A DNA stretch of 64,000 nucleotides, from the NCBI RefSeq assembly GCF_031085375.1, contig NZ_JAVCWF010000001.1, forward strand, positions 434,001-498,000, in the 5' to 3' direction. A program made the position numbers and the translations under genes. Positions 1 through 8,243 of the stretch are shown here, in pieces. The notes below the pieces were generated by a model. It did not search any database, was not told the DNA's origin, and was given only the letters and a program-made list of their open reading frames with translations. The number at the start of each line of letters is the position of its first letter. The stretch's first letter is position 1. The DNA comes from Lactiplantibacillus brownii. Lineage in GTDB: Bacteria > Bacillota > Bacilli > Lactobacillales > Lactobacillaceae.

Positions 1-700
1 AGCCGTAAGCAAGCCGTGTTTTAAAATCGGCCATTTGGTGTTCGTCGTAACCTTTTTGACCCACCCCAACTTGCGTTAAAATGGCAAAATCAAGTTTTAT
101 ATCCTCAACAACACCGACATGTTGTTTGCCATACCACAGGGACGCCACGGCAATTTCCAAAACGTTGTATTCAGCGCCACTATTGTTTAAAATAGAAACT
201 TTTGAAGACGTGCGTGAATTATGATTTGCAGGCGTTTCACGAGTGGTTGTTTTCATTGATAACAGTGCAGAGACTAATTCTTTCATGGTACTTTTGCCAA
301 CAGTTCCAGTAATGCCGATGTTTTTACTGATGGCACGTTGATTGACGATTTTGAATAGCTTGACCATTGCTGCATAAGGATCTTCAACCTGTAATTGCGG
401 GACATCCGCAGCAACCGGATGTTGCACGATGGCCATCTTTAATAAGTTTTGAAACTGACTGACCTTGGCATGAGAATCTGGAAAGGTGGTCGCGTAAACA
501 CCTGTATTTTTCGTGCCGCGTTGCCAAGTGGGCAAGTCCATCGCAAACCATAAGTTAGCTTTTTCTTTATGTAATAATTCGCCTGAATAGATGGCATAGT
601 GTTCAATTAGGTCGTGATCATCGGTTGGTTCAACTACCCAGTGACCATCTAAAATTTCGGCAATTTCGTGGATGCTTAGAAGGTTAGCTTGGTTCGTCAT
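1..700 (-). CDS. MurF-like Mur ligase domain protein (C-terminus beyond window)
   Basis: The reading frame is open from the ATG at 700 to the window edge, giving 233 residues; the stop lies outside. AAGGAG sits 10 bases upstream of the ATG. The protein has a Mur-ligase P-loop (GTVGKST, residues 132-138), then NHNSRTSSK and an LTQVGVGQKGYDE segment typical of the ATP-binding domain of MurF-like amide ligases. It is clearly a paralogue of the N-terminus of the gene at 50537: both have LYSGELL or IYSGELL, TWQRGT, GITGTVGK and TQVGVGQ.GYDE in the same order. Known for the family: ATP-dependent amide bond formation. Inferred: a cell-envelope or poly-amino-acid ligase. Whether it also carries a C-terminal CapA domain like its paralogue cannot be seen here. 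Confidence 0.85.
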   Translation of the reverse strand, partial: MTNQANLLSIHEIAEILDGHWVVEPTDDHDLIEHYAIYSGELLHKEKANLWFAMDLPTWQRGTKNTGVYATTFPDSHAKVSQFQNLLKMAIVQHPVAADVPQLQVEDPYAAMVKLFKIVNQRAISKNIGITGTVGKSTMKELVSALLSMKTTTRETPANHNSRTSSKVSILNNSGAEYNVLEIAVASLWYGKQHVGVVEDIKLDFAILTQVGVGQKGYDEHQMADFKTRLAYG

Positions 701-871
701 TGTATGAGTCTCCTTGGTTAAGTTTAAGTGGTGCCCTATGTTCATCAAGGCAGCCTGAATAAAAATATTTTTATATGCCCTTACTATAGCGGTAATTGTT
801 TCAGTTTGAAACTGATTGCATTCGTTAATTATTAGTAACGTTAATTTGTTAGAAACCCTTTTATTGGATAT
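701..871. other. Upstream region of the cut Mur-ligase gene
   Basis: AT-rich non-coding DNA between the leftward Mur-ligase gene and the terminator of the nucleoside hydrolase. It must hold the promoter of the gene ending at base 1. I see no convincing -35/-10 pair, and no gene. Confidence 0.4.
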
Positions 872-926
872 AAAAAAATCTTCCTGAAGTAACCAAGCAT
901 TGATGCCGCTTGGTTTCCTGAGGAAG
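872..926 (-). terminator. Rho-independent terminator of the nucleoside hydrolase gene
   Basis: CTTCCT and AACCAAGC on one side pair with GCTTGGTT and AGGAAG on the other. On the minus strand the stem is followed by seven Ts (872-878). It lies 80 bases past the leftward stop at 1007. Confidence 0.85.
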
Positions 927-1006
927 AGTATGACTAAATTTACAAGCTTAATTGAGAGATACTTCATTAGAACAGCAACAAATAGCCTTGGAATTGTGCA
1001 ATAGAA

Positions 1007-1918
1007 TTATCCGATAGCTGCGACAGTATCCAAGAACCAGCTATTAAAGGCACGTGCATCAATATCCACGCAAACCGTCGCATTAGTCTGACCGTTGTGA
1101 TAAGCGCCACGCGTATCGCCAACGGTTTCGCCATTTGCTGGGCCTTCGGTTTGAACATCGATCCACATTTTTTGTGTGGTGAAAGCCTCTGGGTGGAGCA
1201 AGTAGAATAGCGTATTGACGTCATGCATAGGGAGGCCAGTTTGATCGCCATCACCGTAATGATTGAACAAGGCATGCAACATCGTCCCGGTACGACCAAG
1301 TGTCGGTAATTTTTGCATCGTTTCAGGTGTCAACAAGGCTTTCAGAGTCACATCTAAGCCAACCATCGTAATTGGCACGCCAGATTGATACATGATTTCG
1401 GCAGCATGTGGGTCAGTAAAGACGTTGAATTCGGCCGCGCTGGTCATGTTGCCGCGACCAAGTGTGCCACCCATGGCGATGATTTCTTTGATATGAGTTT
1501 TAACTTCTGGATAAGTTTTAAAAAGTAGTGCAATATTCGTGTAAGCACCCGTTGGGACGAGCGTGATTGGTTCGGCCGCTTGCATGATGTGATCACGCAA
1601 GGCTTCCACGGCGGTCATCGGTAGCGGTTTTGCCAGATCCGTTGGGAAATCGTAACCGGGCATCCCGGAAACCCCGTGGACGCGCACAGCATCTTCGAAT
1701 GGTTTGATCAATGGCTGTGGTGCACCGCCTGCGACTGGCACCTTACTATTGAAGAAACGTGTTAATTTTAAGGCATTTAAAGTCGTTTTATCGACGGTCA
1801 CGTTACCGGCCACCGTAGTGATTAAATCGAGATCGAAATCGGGATAGTTGATGGCAATCGTAATTGCGGCCGCATCGTCGATTCCAGGATCGGTATCCAT
1901 AATAAGCTTAGTTGGCAT
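1007..1918 (-). CDS. rihC: Ribonucleoside hydrolase, IUNH family (RihC-like)
   Basis: 303 residues. It hydrolyses the N-glycosidic bond of ribonucleosides, releasing base and ribose for salvage in the cytoplasm. The N-terminus has the calcium- and ribose-binding motif DTDPGIDDA (residues 8-16). TTVAGNV, VHGVSGMPGYDF, MGGTLGRGN and AEFNVFTDPHAA follow in the order seen in RihC, the non-specific purine/pyrimidine type, so I prefer RihC to RihA or RihB. The ATG at 1918 is chosen because GGAGGG lies 7 bases upstream; the upstream TTG start has no such site. It is a single-gene unit diverging from the short-chain dehydrogenase. Substrate range is inferred from family resemblance. Confidence 0.88.
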   Translation of the reverse strand: MPTKLIMDTDPGIDDAAAITIAINYPDFDLDLITTVAGNVTVDKTTLNALKLTRFFNSKVPVAGGAPQPLIKPFEDAVRVHGVSGMPGYDFPTDLAKPLPMTAVEALRDHIMQAAEPITLVPTGAYTNIALLFKTYPEVKTHIKEIIAMGGTLGRGNMTSAAEFNVFTDPHAAEIMYQSGVPITMVGLDVTLKALLTPETMQKLPTLGRTGTMLHALFNHYGDGDQTGLPMHDVNTLFYLLHPEAFTTQKMWIDVQTEGPANGETVGDTRGAYHNGQTNATVCVDIDARAFNSWFLDTVAAIG

Positions 1919-1996
1919 TGGAATCCCTCCAAATAACAAGTTTAGTGTATCGTGGTGATTGCTTCTATTTTAGCATATTACAGGTGTTGAATCCGA

Positions 1997-2025
1997 TTGC
2001 ATTTCTGGCGTGATTGCCGTAGCAT
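1997..2025 (+). promoter_or_regulatory. Promoter of the short-chain dehydrogenase gene
   Basis: TTGCAT (1997-2002) and TAGCAT (2020-2025) are 17 bases apart, about 35 bases before the start codon. Confidence 0.5.
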
Positions 2026-2059
2026 GGCATTAAGATAGTGACATACTGGAGGAAACAAA

Positions 2060-2947
2060 ATGGCAAAACCACGGGTAATCTTAATTACAGGGGCGTCTTC
2101 AGGAATTGGCAAGGCGACCGCATTAAAGCTTCAAGCACAAGGTAACATTGTTTACGGTGCCGCCCGGCGGATTGAAAAAATGACGGACCTCGCCGCAGCC
2201 GGTGTTCACGTTTTAAAAATTGACGTCACGGATGAAAAAACGTTAGTCGCCGCAGTTGAGACAATCAAAGTGGAACAGCAGCGCTTAGATATTTTGATCA
2301 ATAACGCTGGTTATGGGTCTTATGGGGCGTTGGAAGATGTGCCATTAGCTGAAGGTGAACGTCAATTCAAAGTGAACGTCTTTGGGGTGATGCGTTTGAC
2401 CCAGTTAGTGTTACCAATTATGCGAGCCCAACACCGCGGCCGTATCATTAACGTTTCATCAATTGGTGGCAAAATTTACCAGCCATTGAGTGCGTGGTAT
2501 ATGGGGACTAAACATGCGGTTGAAGGCATGAGTGATGCGTTACGAATGGAAGTAGCGCCATTTGGCATTGATGTCGCCATTATTGAACCAGGTGGGATCA
2601 AGACTGAATGGGCTGGAATCGCAGAAAAACAGTTGCTGTCGATTTCTGGTGAGACGGCCTATCATGATCAAGCGATAAAAGTTGGGGCCATGCTGTCTTT
2701 GTTTGATCAGTTTGCTTCCAATCCCGGTGTCATTGCGAAATTAATGGTGCGAGCCGTCAATGATGTGAAACCGAAAACACGTTATCACGCAGGTATGGGG
2801 GCTGGCTTATCGCTAACTGCCCGCAAATGGTTGTCAGATCGACAGTTTGATAAAATGATGACTCAAGCAGTGAACGGCGCGGCCAAGCTGTCGAAATTGG
2901 AACATCACGGTCAACGGGCCGGCAAACGACATTACAGTCATAACTAG
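2060..2947 (+). CDS. Short-chain dehydrogenase/reductase (classical SDR)
   Basis: 295 residues, a normal SDR length with a C-terminal extension of about 45. The cofactor motif TGASSGIG is at residues 11-18, NNAGYG follows strand 4, the catalytic serine lies in NVSSIGGK, and YMGTK holds the catalytic Tyr and Lys. Arginine residues after the first strand (GAARRIEKM) suggest NADP(H). The start is the ATG after GGAGGAAAC. Family knowledge gives NAD(P)-dependent oxidation or reduction of a carbonyl or alcohol. The substrate cannot be told from sequence. It is a single-gene unit with a terminator about 250 bases downstream, beyond a structured repeat. Confidence 0.85.
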   Translation: MAKPRVILITGASSGIGKATALKLQAQGNIVYGAARRIEKMTDLAAAGVHVLKIDVTDEKTLVAAVETIKVEQQRLDILINNAGYGSYGALEDVPLAEGERQFKVNVFGVMRLTQLVLPIMRAQHRGRIINVSSIGGKIYQPLSAWYMGTKHAVEGMSDALRMEVAPFGIDVAIIEPGGIKTEWAGIAEKQLLSISGETAYHDQAIKVGAMLSLFDQFASNPGVIAKLMVRAVNDVKPKTRYHAGMGAGLSLTARKWLSDRQFDKMMTQAVNGAAKLSKLEHHGQRAGKRHYSHN

Positions 2948-2972
2948 GGCATCATAACTTACGGATAAGCGC

Positions 2973-3160
2973 TTAATTTGTCCGTCTCCGTTGACCAGCA
3001 CGTTTGCTGTGAGGCAGACCTGCAGCCAAAGACCGGTCTGCAGGGCGCTTTCAAGCCGAAAACCACGTCTTAAAAGTCGGCCAGACACTAACCTGGGTAA
3101 AATCGCCCAGCTAAGTGTCTCGAAGCGGCAAGTTAAACGGATACTTTTAAATATTGATAG
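2973..3160 (-). repeat. Structured intergenic repeat, copy H (diverged subfamily)
   Basis: Starts with CCGTTGACCAGCACGTT and ends with GGATACTTTTAAATATTGAT, the same ends as copies A (21763) and B (50203). The inside instead resembles copy G (29951) read on the minus strand. A hairpin GACACTTAGCTGGG / CCCAGGTTAGTGTC is followed by a second arm pair GGCCGACTTTTAAGAC / CGGCTTGAAAGCGCCC, then a GC-rich closing stem. No protein-coding gene is supported here. Confidence 0.7.
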
Positions 3161-3200
3161 TTACCCACATTAGGCTACTTTACATGAAAATTTTGAAATA

Positions 3201-3253
3201 AACAGTTAGCAATGATTCGGCAATCAAGTCCGAATTGTTGCTAACCGTTTTTT
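3201..3253 (+). terminator. Terminator after the short-chain dehydrogenase
   Basis: GTTAGCAATGATTCGG pairs with CCGAATTGTTGCTAAC, followed by GTTTTTTG on the plus strand. Confidence 0.8.
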
Positions 3254-3591
3254 GTTTGGGCTGACTAGCTTCGCTACGAGGGTGTAAGTTTTGATGACAC
3301 CGGTACGGGCTAAACGACGGGGGATAACTAAATGGCTTTATGCTGCAAAATGGTTGATTTTGAGTTGATCTGTAGGTAGATTGGTCTAATAAAGTGAACA
3401 TCCCGGTTGATAAAGCCTGAGTCTGTGAAGATTCTAATGATTATCTCAACAGATTTTAGACGAATCATTAGACGGTTTACGTGAAACTTTTTTAGTTACA
3501 CTATTCTGAAATTCCGGGAGCATTTTACTGCGGTTTTAGGATTGGTTATGCTACGATTAAATTCATTAAGGAAAGTACTTGGGAGGCTATT
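3254..3591. promoter_or_regulatory. choS upstream region with a 10-bp inverted repeat
   Basis: No gene seen. TCTAATGATT (3433-3442) and AATCATTAGA (3463-3472) form a perfect inverted repeat with a 20-base spacer, about 120 bases before the choS start and without a T tract, so it is more likely an operator than a terminator. A possible -10 (TACGAT) lies near 3551. Confidence 0.45.
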
Positions 3592-5118
3592 ATGCAGACC
3601 TTGATTCAAACATTTATGGAACGTCGCGGAGACTTACTCACGGCGTTATGGCAACATTTGGGTATTTCAATCGCCGCATTAGTGATTGCGATGGTGATTG
3701 CCATTCCACTCGCTATTTGGGCCGTTCGGCGACCCAAAATGGCTGAGGGGTTACTCCAGCTGACCAGTGTGTTACAGACGATTCCCTCACTGGCTCTTTT
3801 AGGGTTGTTGATTCCGTTAGTCGGAATCGGGACGGTGCCTGCAGTCATTGCGTTAGTCATCTATGCGCTGTTACCGATCTTTCAAAATACGTATTTGGGT
3901 ATTTCGGAAATCGACGACTCGATTGAAGAAGCTGCGGATGCTTTTGGCATGTCACGGATGCGTAAGTTGCTTAAAGTAGAAATTCCAATTGCGCTCCCCC
4001 AAATTATTTCTGGGATTCGAACCGCGTTAGTTCTGATCATTGGGACAGCCACCTTGGCGGCTTTAATTGGTGCCGGTGGTCTGGGGACCTTTATCATGCT
4101 GGGGATTGACCGAAATAACACGTCATTATTGCTGATTGGCGCAATTTCGTCCGCACTCCTGGCAATCATTTTATCCGCCCTAGTCCGTTGGTTTCAAACC
4201 GCGAAGCCGAAGCAAGCTTTAACCGTTTTTGCTATTATTGTGGCTTTGCTCGGTGGTGGCGGTGCGTATAGCGTGTATGCGAGCCGGACGGAAACGATTA
4301 CTATTGCGGGTAAACTAGGCTCAGAACCTGAAATATTAATTAACATGTATAAAGATTTAATTGAAGCGAGTGACGCGCATGTCAAAGTCGCGCTGAAACC
4401 TAACTTTGGGAAGACAACGTTCTTATTTAGTGCGTTGAAACATGACCAAATCGACATTTATCCTGAATTTACTGGTTCGGTATTGGAAACGTTAGTTAAA
4501 GGAAATAACCCTAAGAGTATGACAGCTGCGGCCACCTACAAACTAGCCAAACAACGACTAGCGAAACAGGATGAAATGTCACTATTAAAGCCGATGGCCT
4601 ATAACAACACCTATGCGTTGGCAGTCACGAAAAAATTCAAACAAGCACATCACCTTGAAACCATCAGCGATTTAACACAGGTGGATTCGTTGTTGAAACC
4701 AGGTATGACTTTGGAATTTATCGACCGCGATGATGGCTTAAAGGGGTTGAAAAAGGCGTATGGCTTAGATGTGACAGCTAAATCAATGGAGCCAGCCTTG
4801 CGTTACGAAGCAATTAGTAAAGGCCGCATCAATTTAGTCGACGCGTATTCAACTGATAGTGAATTACGACAATATCATCTGGCAATTTTAAAGGATGACA
4901 AACGTTTCTTCCCAACCTATCAAGGGGCACCGTTGATGAAGACGAGTTTCGCGAACAAGCATCCGAAAGTTGTCCAAGCATTGAACAAGTTAGCTGGGAA
5001 GATTTCGGAAACGGACATGCAGGAAATGAATTATGAAGTGAACGTCAAGAAAGAATCCGCCGCAACGGTTGCACACAACTATCTAGTCAAGCACGGGTTA
5101 TTAGAAGGGAGCAACTAG
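3592..5118 (+). CDS. choS: Choline/betaine/carnitine ABC transporter, fused permease and substrate-binding protein
   Basis: 508 residues. Residues 1-215 are an OpuB/OpuC-type inner-membrane permease with about six hydrophobic segments, including LQTIPSLALLGLLIP and the coupling loop EAADAFGMS. A further hydrophobic segment leads at about residue 230 into an extracytoplasmic substrate-binding domain of the OpuAC type (TIAGKLGSEPEILINMYK onwards). The fusion tethers the receptor to the permease, as known for compatible-solute importers of lactic acid bacteria. GGGAGG precedes the ATG. It is followed after one base by the ATPase gene. Likely role: import of quaternary ammonium osmoprotectants. 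Exact substrate preference is inferred. Confidence 0.88.
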   Translation: MQTLIQTFMERRGDLLTALWQHLGISIAALVIAMVIAIPLAIWAVRRPKMAEGLLQLTSVLQTIPSLALLGLLIPLVGIGTVPAVIALVIYALLPIFQNTYLGISEIDDSIEEAADAFGMSRMRKLLKVEIPIALPQIISGIRTALVLIIGTATLAALIGAGGLGTFIMLGIDRNNTSLLLIGAISSALLAIILSALVRWFQTAKPKQALTVFAIIVALLGGGGAYSVYASRTETITIAGKLGSEPEILINMYKDLIEASDAHVKVALKPNFGKTTFLFSALKHDQIDIYPEFTGSVLETLVKGNNPKSMTAAATYKLAKQRLAKQDEMSLLKPMAYNNTYALAVTKKFKQAHHLETISDLTQVDSLLKPGMTLEFIDRDDGLKGLKKAYGLDVTAKSMEPALRYEAISKGRINLVDAYSTDSELRQYHLAILKDDKRFFPTYQGAPLMKTSFANKHPKVVQALNKLAGKISETDMQEMNYEVNVKKESAATVAHNYLVKHGLLEGSN

Positions 5119-5119
5119 G

Positions 5120-6088
5120 ATGACGACAGCAATTGAGTTTAAACACGTTAAGAAAGATTTCAATGGAAACAATGTCATCCCAGACTTGAATCTCAGTGTC
5201 AAAAAAGGCGAATTATTCGTGTTAGTTGGGACTTCTGGTAGTGGCAAAACGACCTCGCTAAAAATGATCAACCGACTAGAGCCGTTAAGTGCCGGCGAAA
5301 TTTTAGTCAATAATCAAGATGCTACCACGGTTCCCGTACGAGATCTGCGCTGGAACATGGGCTATGTGCTTCAGCAGATTGCCTTATTTCCAACCATGAC
5401 AGTGGCGCAAAATATTGCAGTCATTCCAGAAATGAAAGGCACGCCGAAGAAAGAAATTGCGCAAACAATTGACGAGTTATTGGATGAAGTTGGGTTAGCG
5501 CCAAAAGTTTATCGGAATCGGATGCCAGATGAGTTATCTGGTGGGGAGCAGCAGCGGATCGGGATTTTACGCGCTATTGCTTCGAAACCGTCGATTGTTT
5601 TGATGGATGAGCCATTCAGTGCGTTAGACCCGTTGTCACGCCAACAGTTACAAGATTTGGTCTTGTCATTACATCAACGCTATGACAATACGATTGTCTT
5701 TGTCACCCATGATATGAGTGAGGCATTGAAGTTGGGCGACCGAATCGGTGTGATGCGGCACGGCGAGTTATTGCAAGTGGACACACCAACTGCCATTGCC
5801 CAACATCCTGTTAATGACTTTGTCCGTGACTTTTTCGGTGCGAGTCGTGCTAAAAACGTCTATGATATTTATGTTGGGCGAGTTGGGTTGGTCCAAGGTT
5901 ATTTGAAACAAAAGCCAACTGTAGCGGCTGGTCGAATTCAAACCTTAGATGCTCAAGCGACGCTACGGACTGGCTTTGAAGCGCTAAGTAATCATGATTA
6001 TTTAGCAATTACTGATGACCAGGTCGTCCAAGGCTATTTGGATCGGCAGACCGTGATGGCCTATTTGAGTGAACATGAAAATGATTAG
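5120..6088 (+). CDS. choQ: Choline/betaine ABC transporter ATP-binding subunit
   Basis: 322 residues. It carries Walker A GTSGSGKTT (about 38-46), a Q-loop in YVLQQIALFP, the signature LSGGEQQR, Walker B IVLMDEP and the switch histidine in VTHDMSEA. The C-terminal 80 residues are a short regulatory tail; two intact CBS domains are not clear. The ATG begins one base after the choS stop, so the two genes are co-transcribed and probably translationally coupled. It energises the ChoS importer from the cytoplasmic face. Confidence 0.88.
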   Translation: MTTAIEFKHVKKDFNGNNVIPDLNLSVKKGELFVLVGTSGSGKTTSLKMINRLEPLSAGEILVNNQDATTVPVRDLRWNMGYVLQQIALFPTMTVAQNIAVIPEMKGTPKKEIAQTIDELLDEVGLAPKVYRNRMPDELSGGEQQRIGILRAIASKPSIVLMDEPFSALDPLSRQQLQDLVLSLHQRYDNTIVFVTHDMSEALKLGDRIGVMRHGELLQVDTPTAIAQHPVNDFVRDFFGASRAKNVYDIYVGRVGLVQGYLKQKPTVAAGRIQTLDAQATLRTGFEALSNHDYLAITDDQVVQGYLDRQTVMAYLSEHEND

Positions 6089-6190
6089 CTTGTAAGACGA
6101 GCGTAACCTTTAGCCCAATTCAATGAGCAAATTAAGAAAAGATCCAGCGTCTTAACCAACACAGCGAAAAAATCAGGAGGAATGGCAACG

Positions 6191-7525
6191 ATGGCAAAAC
6201 AATATGATGTAATCGTAATTGGTGGTGGCCCCGCGGGGACTGCGATGGCGAGTGGTTTAAAGGCTCAAGGCAAATCGGTCCTAATTGTAGAAGCTGATTT
6301 GTGGGGCGGCACTTGTCCTAACCGTGGTTGTGATCCCAAGAAGATTTTGTTGAGTGCGGTTGAAGCGAAACAGGCCGCAACTAACTTACAAAGTCATGGT
6401 TTAGCAGGTATTCCTAAGGTAGATTGGCCAGCTCTGATGGCAACCAAACGTGGCTATACTAACGGAATTAATGATGGAACTTTGAATGGCTTACAAGCTC
6501 AAAAGATTGAGACGATTCATGGGCAGGCTTATTTCCAAACTGACGGACAATTAACGGTCGATGGTGAAGTCGTTAACGGCACTGATATTGTGATTGCGAC
6601 CGGTCAACGACCAGCTATTTTGCCGATTAAAGGACACGAGTATTTTAAAACGAGCACGGATTTCTTAGATTTAGATGCCATGCCAAAACGGGTGACCTTT
6701 GTCGGTGGGGGCTATGTTGGCTTTGAGTTAGCGACGATTGCACGAGCTGCCGGCGCTGAAGTACACTTGATTCACCATAATGACCGGCCTTTAAAAGAAT
6801 TTGATCCAGAGCTGGTGAAAGCATTGATGGCTAACTTGACGACTCAGGGGGTAACGTTCGATCTCGACGTTGATCTCAAGCAAATCACAAAAACGGCTAC
6901 AGGATTGACGTTGTCAGATGGTCAAGGATTCAAATTGGACACTGATTTGGTGATTTGTTCTGCGGGACGTCTGCCGAATGATGATCACCTCGGTTTGGAA
7001 AATGTGGGTGTGACGGTTGGGCGCCATGGCATTCAAGTTAATGATCATTTACAAACGGCAGCCGCACACATTTATGCGATTGGTGATGTCAGTGATACAC
7101 CGGTTCCTAAGTTGACCCCGTTAGCTGGTTATGAAGCGCGTTACTTGGTCGGTGAATTGGTGAAGTCTGGGGCGGCCATCACCTATCCAGTTGTGCCGAC
7201 GCAAGTTTATGCTTCGCCAAAACTCGCTAAAGTTGGGGTTACAGCCGTTCAAGCAGCCAAAGCACCTACCAAGTATCGGATCAGCTCATTAGATATGACA
7301 AAGTGGTTCACTTATTATCGGTTACAAACGCCGCAAGCCTTGGCTAAAGTGGTGGTTGATCGGCAAAGTGGCTTAATTGTTGGTGCTAGTTGTTTGAGTG
7401 AGATTGCGGATGAAATGATCAACTATTTGACACTTTTGATTCAAAAGCAAATTAGTTTGTCAGAAATGCAAAAGTTGGTCGTCGCTTATCCGACACCAGC
7501 CAGTGACTTACAATATTTATACTAA
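6191..7525 (+). CDS. Pyridine nucleotide-disulfide oxidoreductase (glutathione reductase-like)
   Basis: 444 residues. FAD site GGGPAGT near the N-terminus, redox pair Cys-X4-Cys in GGTCPNRGCDPKK, second nucleotide site GGGYVGFELA, and FAD-binding AIGDVSD. The dimerisation domain is present, but the usual C-terminal HPxxxE is replaced by YPTPASDL, so the His-Glu pair that protonates thiolates is missing. AGGAGG lies directly before an ATG at 6182, too close; the in-frame ATG at 6191 has correct spacing and is chosen. The gene is 100 bases after choQ and may be read with it. It could be a low-activity disulfide reductase or a flavin-dependent oxidase; the substrate is unknown. Confidence 0.8.
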   Translation: MAKQYDVIVIGGGPAGTAMASGLKAQGKSVLIVEADLWGGTCPNRGCDPKKILLSAVEAKQAATNLQSHGLAGIPKVDWPALMATKRGYTNGINDGTLNGLQAQKIETIHGQAYFQTDGQLTVDGEVVNGTDIVIATGQRPAILPIKGHEYFKTSTDFLDLDAMPKRVTFVGGGYVGFELATIARAAGAEVHLIHHNDRPLKEFDPELVKALMANLTTQGVTFDLDVDLKQITKTATGLTLSDGQGFKLDTDLVICSAGRLPNDDHLGLENVGVTVGRHGIQVNDHLQTAAAHIYAIGDVSDTPVPKLTPLAGYEARYLVGELVKSGAAITYPVVPTQVYASPKLAKVGVTAVQAAKAPTKYRISSLDMTKWFTYYRLQTPQALAKVVVDRQSGLIVGASCLSEIADEMINYLTLLIQKQISLSEMQKLVVAYPTPASDLQYLY

Positions 7526-7533
7526 AACAAGTT

Positions 7534-7590
7534 AAAAATGAGGCTCGTTATCAACTGATTTTTACAGTTGAAACGAGCCTCATTTTTTTA
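7534..7590. terminator. Bidirectional terminator between convergent genes
   Basis: AAAAATGAGGCTCGTT pairs with AACGAGCCTCATTTTT. The A tract and T tract flank the stem, so it can stop both the rightward reductase and the leftward acetyltransferase transcripts. Confidence 0.9.
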
Positions 7591-7625
7591 TCAAAAGCTA
7601 CAGGATACTTCAGTCAATTGAAGCC

Positions 7626-8243
7626 TTAGTCAGCTAATAAGTCAGGATCAATTCGACGAGTCTTAAAGTAATACTCACGATCATGATCATTAACTTGACG
7701 CAGAATGTGGCAGGGATTACCGACCGCGACCACGTTATCTGGCAAATCTTTGGTGACGATACTACCGGCACCGACAACCACATTGCGACCAATGGTGATA
7801 CCTGGTAGCACGATCACTCCAGCACCGAGCCAGCAATTTTCACCGATATGAACGGGTGCATTATATTGATAACCTTGTGCACGTAATTCTGGCAGGATTG
7901 GATGACCTGCAGTGGCGACGGTAACATTTGGACCAAACATTGTGTGGTCGCCAACGTAAATGTGCGTATCATCGACTAAAGTTAAATTAAAATTCGCATA
8001 AATTCCACGACCAAAATGAACGTGATGACCGCCAAAATTACTATGAAAGGGTGGTTCAATGTAGCAATTTGGTCCAATTTCGGCAAACATTTTAGCGAGT
8101 AAAACTTGGCGCTTGGTCATTTCTGTGGGGCGAGTCTGATTATAATCGTAGAGTTGATCAAGATATTGAAATTGTTGTTGTTCAATGGCGGCATCGTTTG
8201 GCAGATATAAGTCGCCACTATGCAATTTTTGCTTATTTTCCAT
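7626..8243 (-). CDS. maa: Sugar O-acetyltransferase (maltose/galactoside acetyltransferase family)
   Basis: 205 residues. N-terminal Maa-type cap, then a left-handed beta helix of hexapeptide repeats (GENCWLGAGVIVLPGITIG, NVVVGAGSIVTKDLP) and the end GNPCHILR. The catalytic His is in GHHVHFG or ATAGHP. The family transfers acetyl from acetyl-CoA to a sugar hydroxyl. Its ATG overlaps the end of the upstream exporter gene by 11 bases (ATGGAAAATAA), with AAAGGAA upstream, so it belongs to the leftward AraC-HAD-MFS cluster. The acceptor sugar is not known. Confidence 0.82.
   Translation of the reverse strand: MENKQKLHSGDLYLPNDAAIEQQQFQYLDQLYDYNQTRPTEMTKRQVLLAKMFAEIGPNCYIEPPFHSNFGGHHVHFGRGIYANFNLTLVDDTHIYVGDHTMFGPNVTVATAGHPILPELRAQGYQYNAPVHIGENCWLGAGVIVLPGITIGRNVVVGAGSIVTKDLPDNVVAVGNPCHILRQVNDHDREYYFKTRRIDPDLLAD

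Noticed and set aside
2834..3173. Short frames on both strands over the repeat after the dehydrogenase
   Set aside because: They lie across structured repeat copy H and the end of the real gene and lack ribosome sites.
3180..3401. 73-residue minus-strand frame
   Set aside because: Overlaps a clear terminator, has no ribosome site and no recognisable domain.
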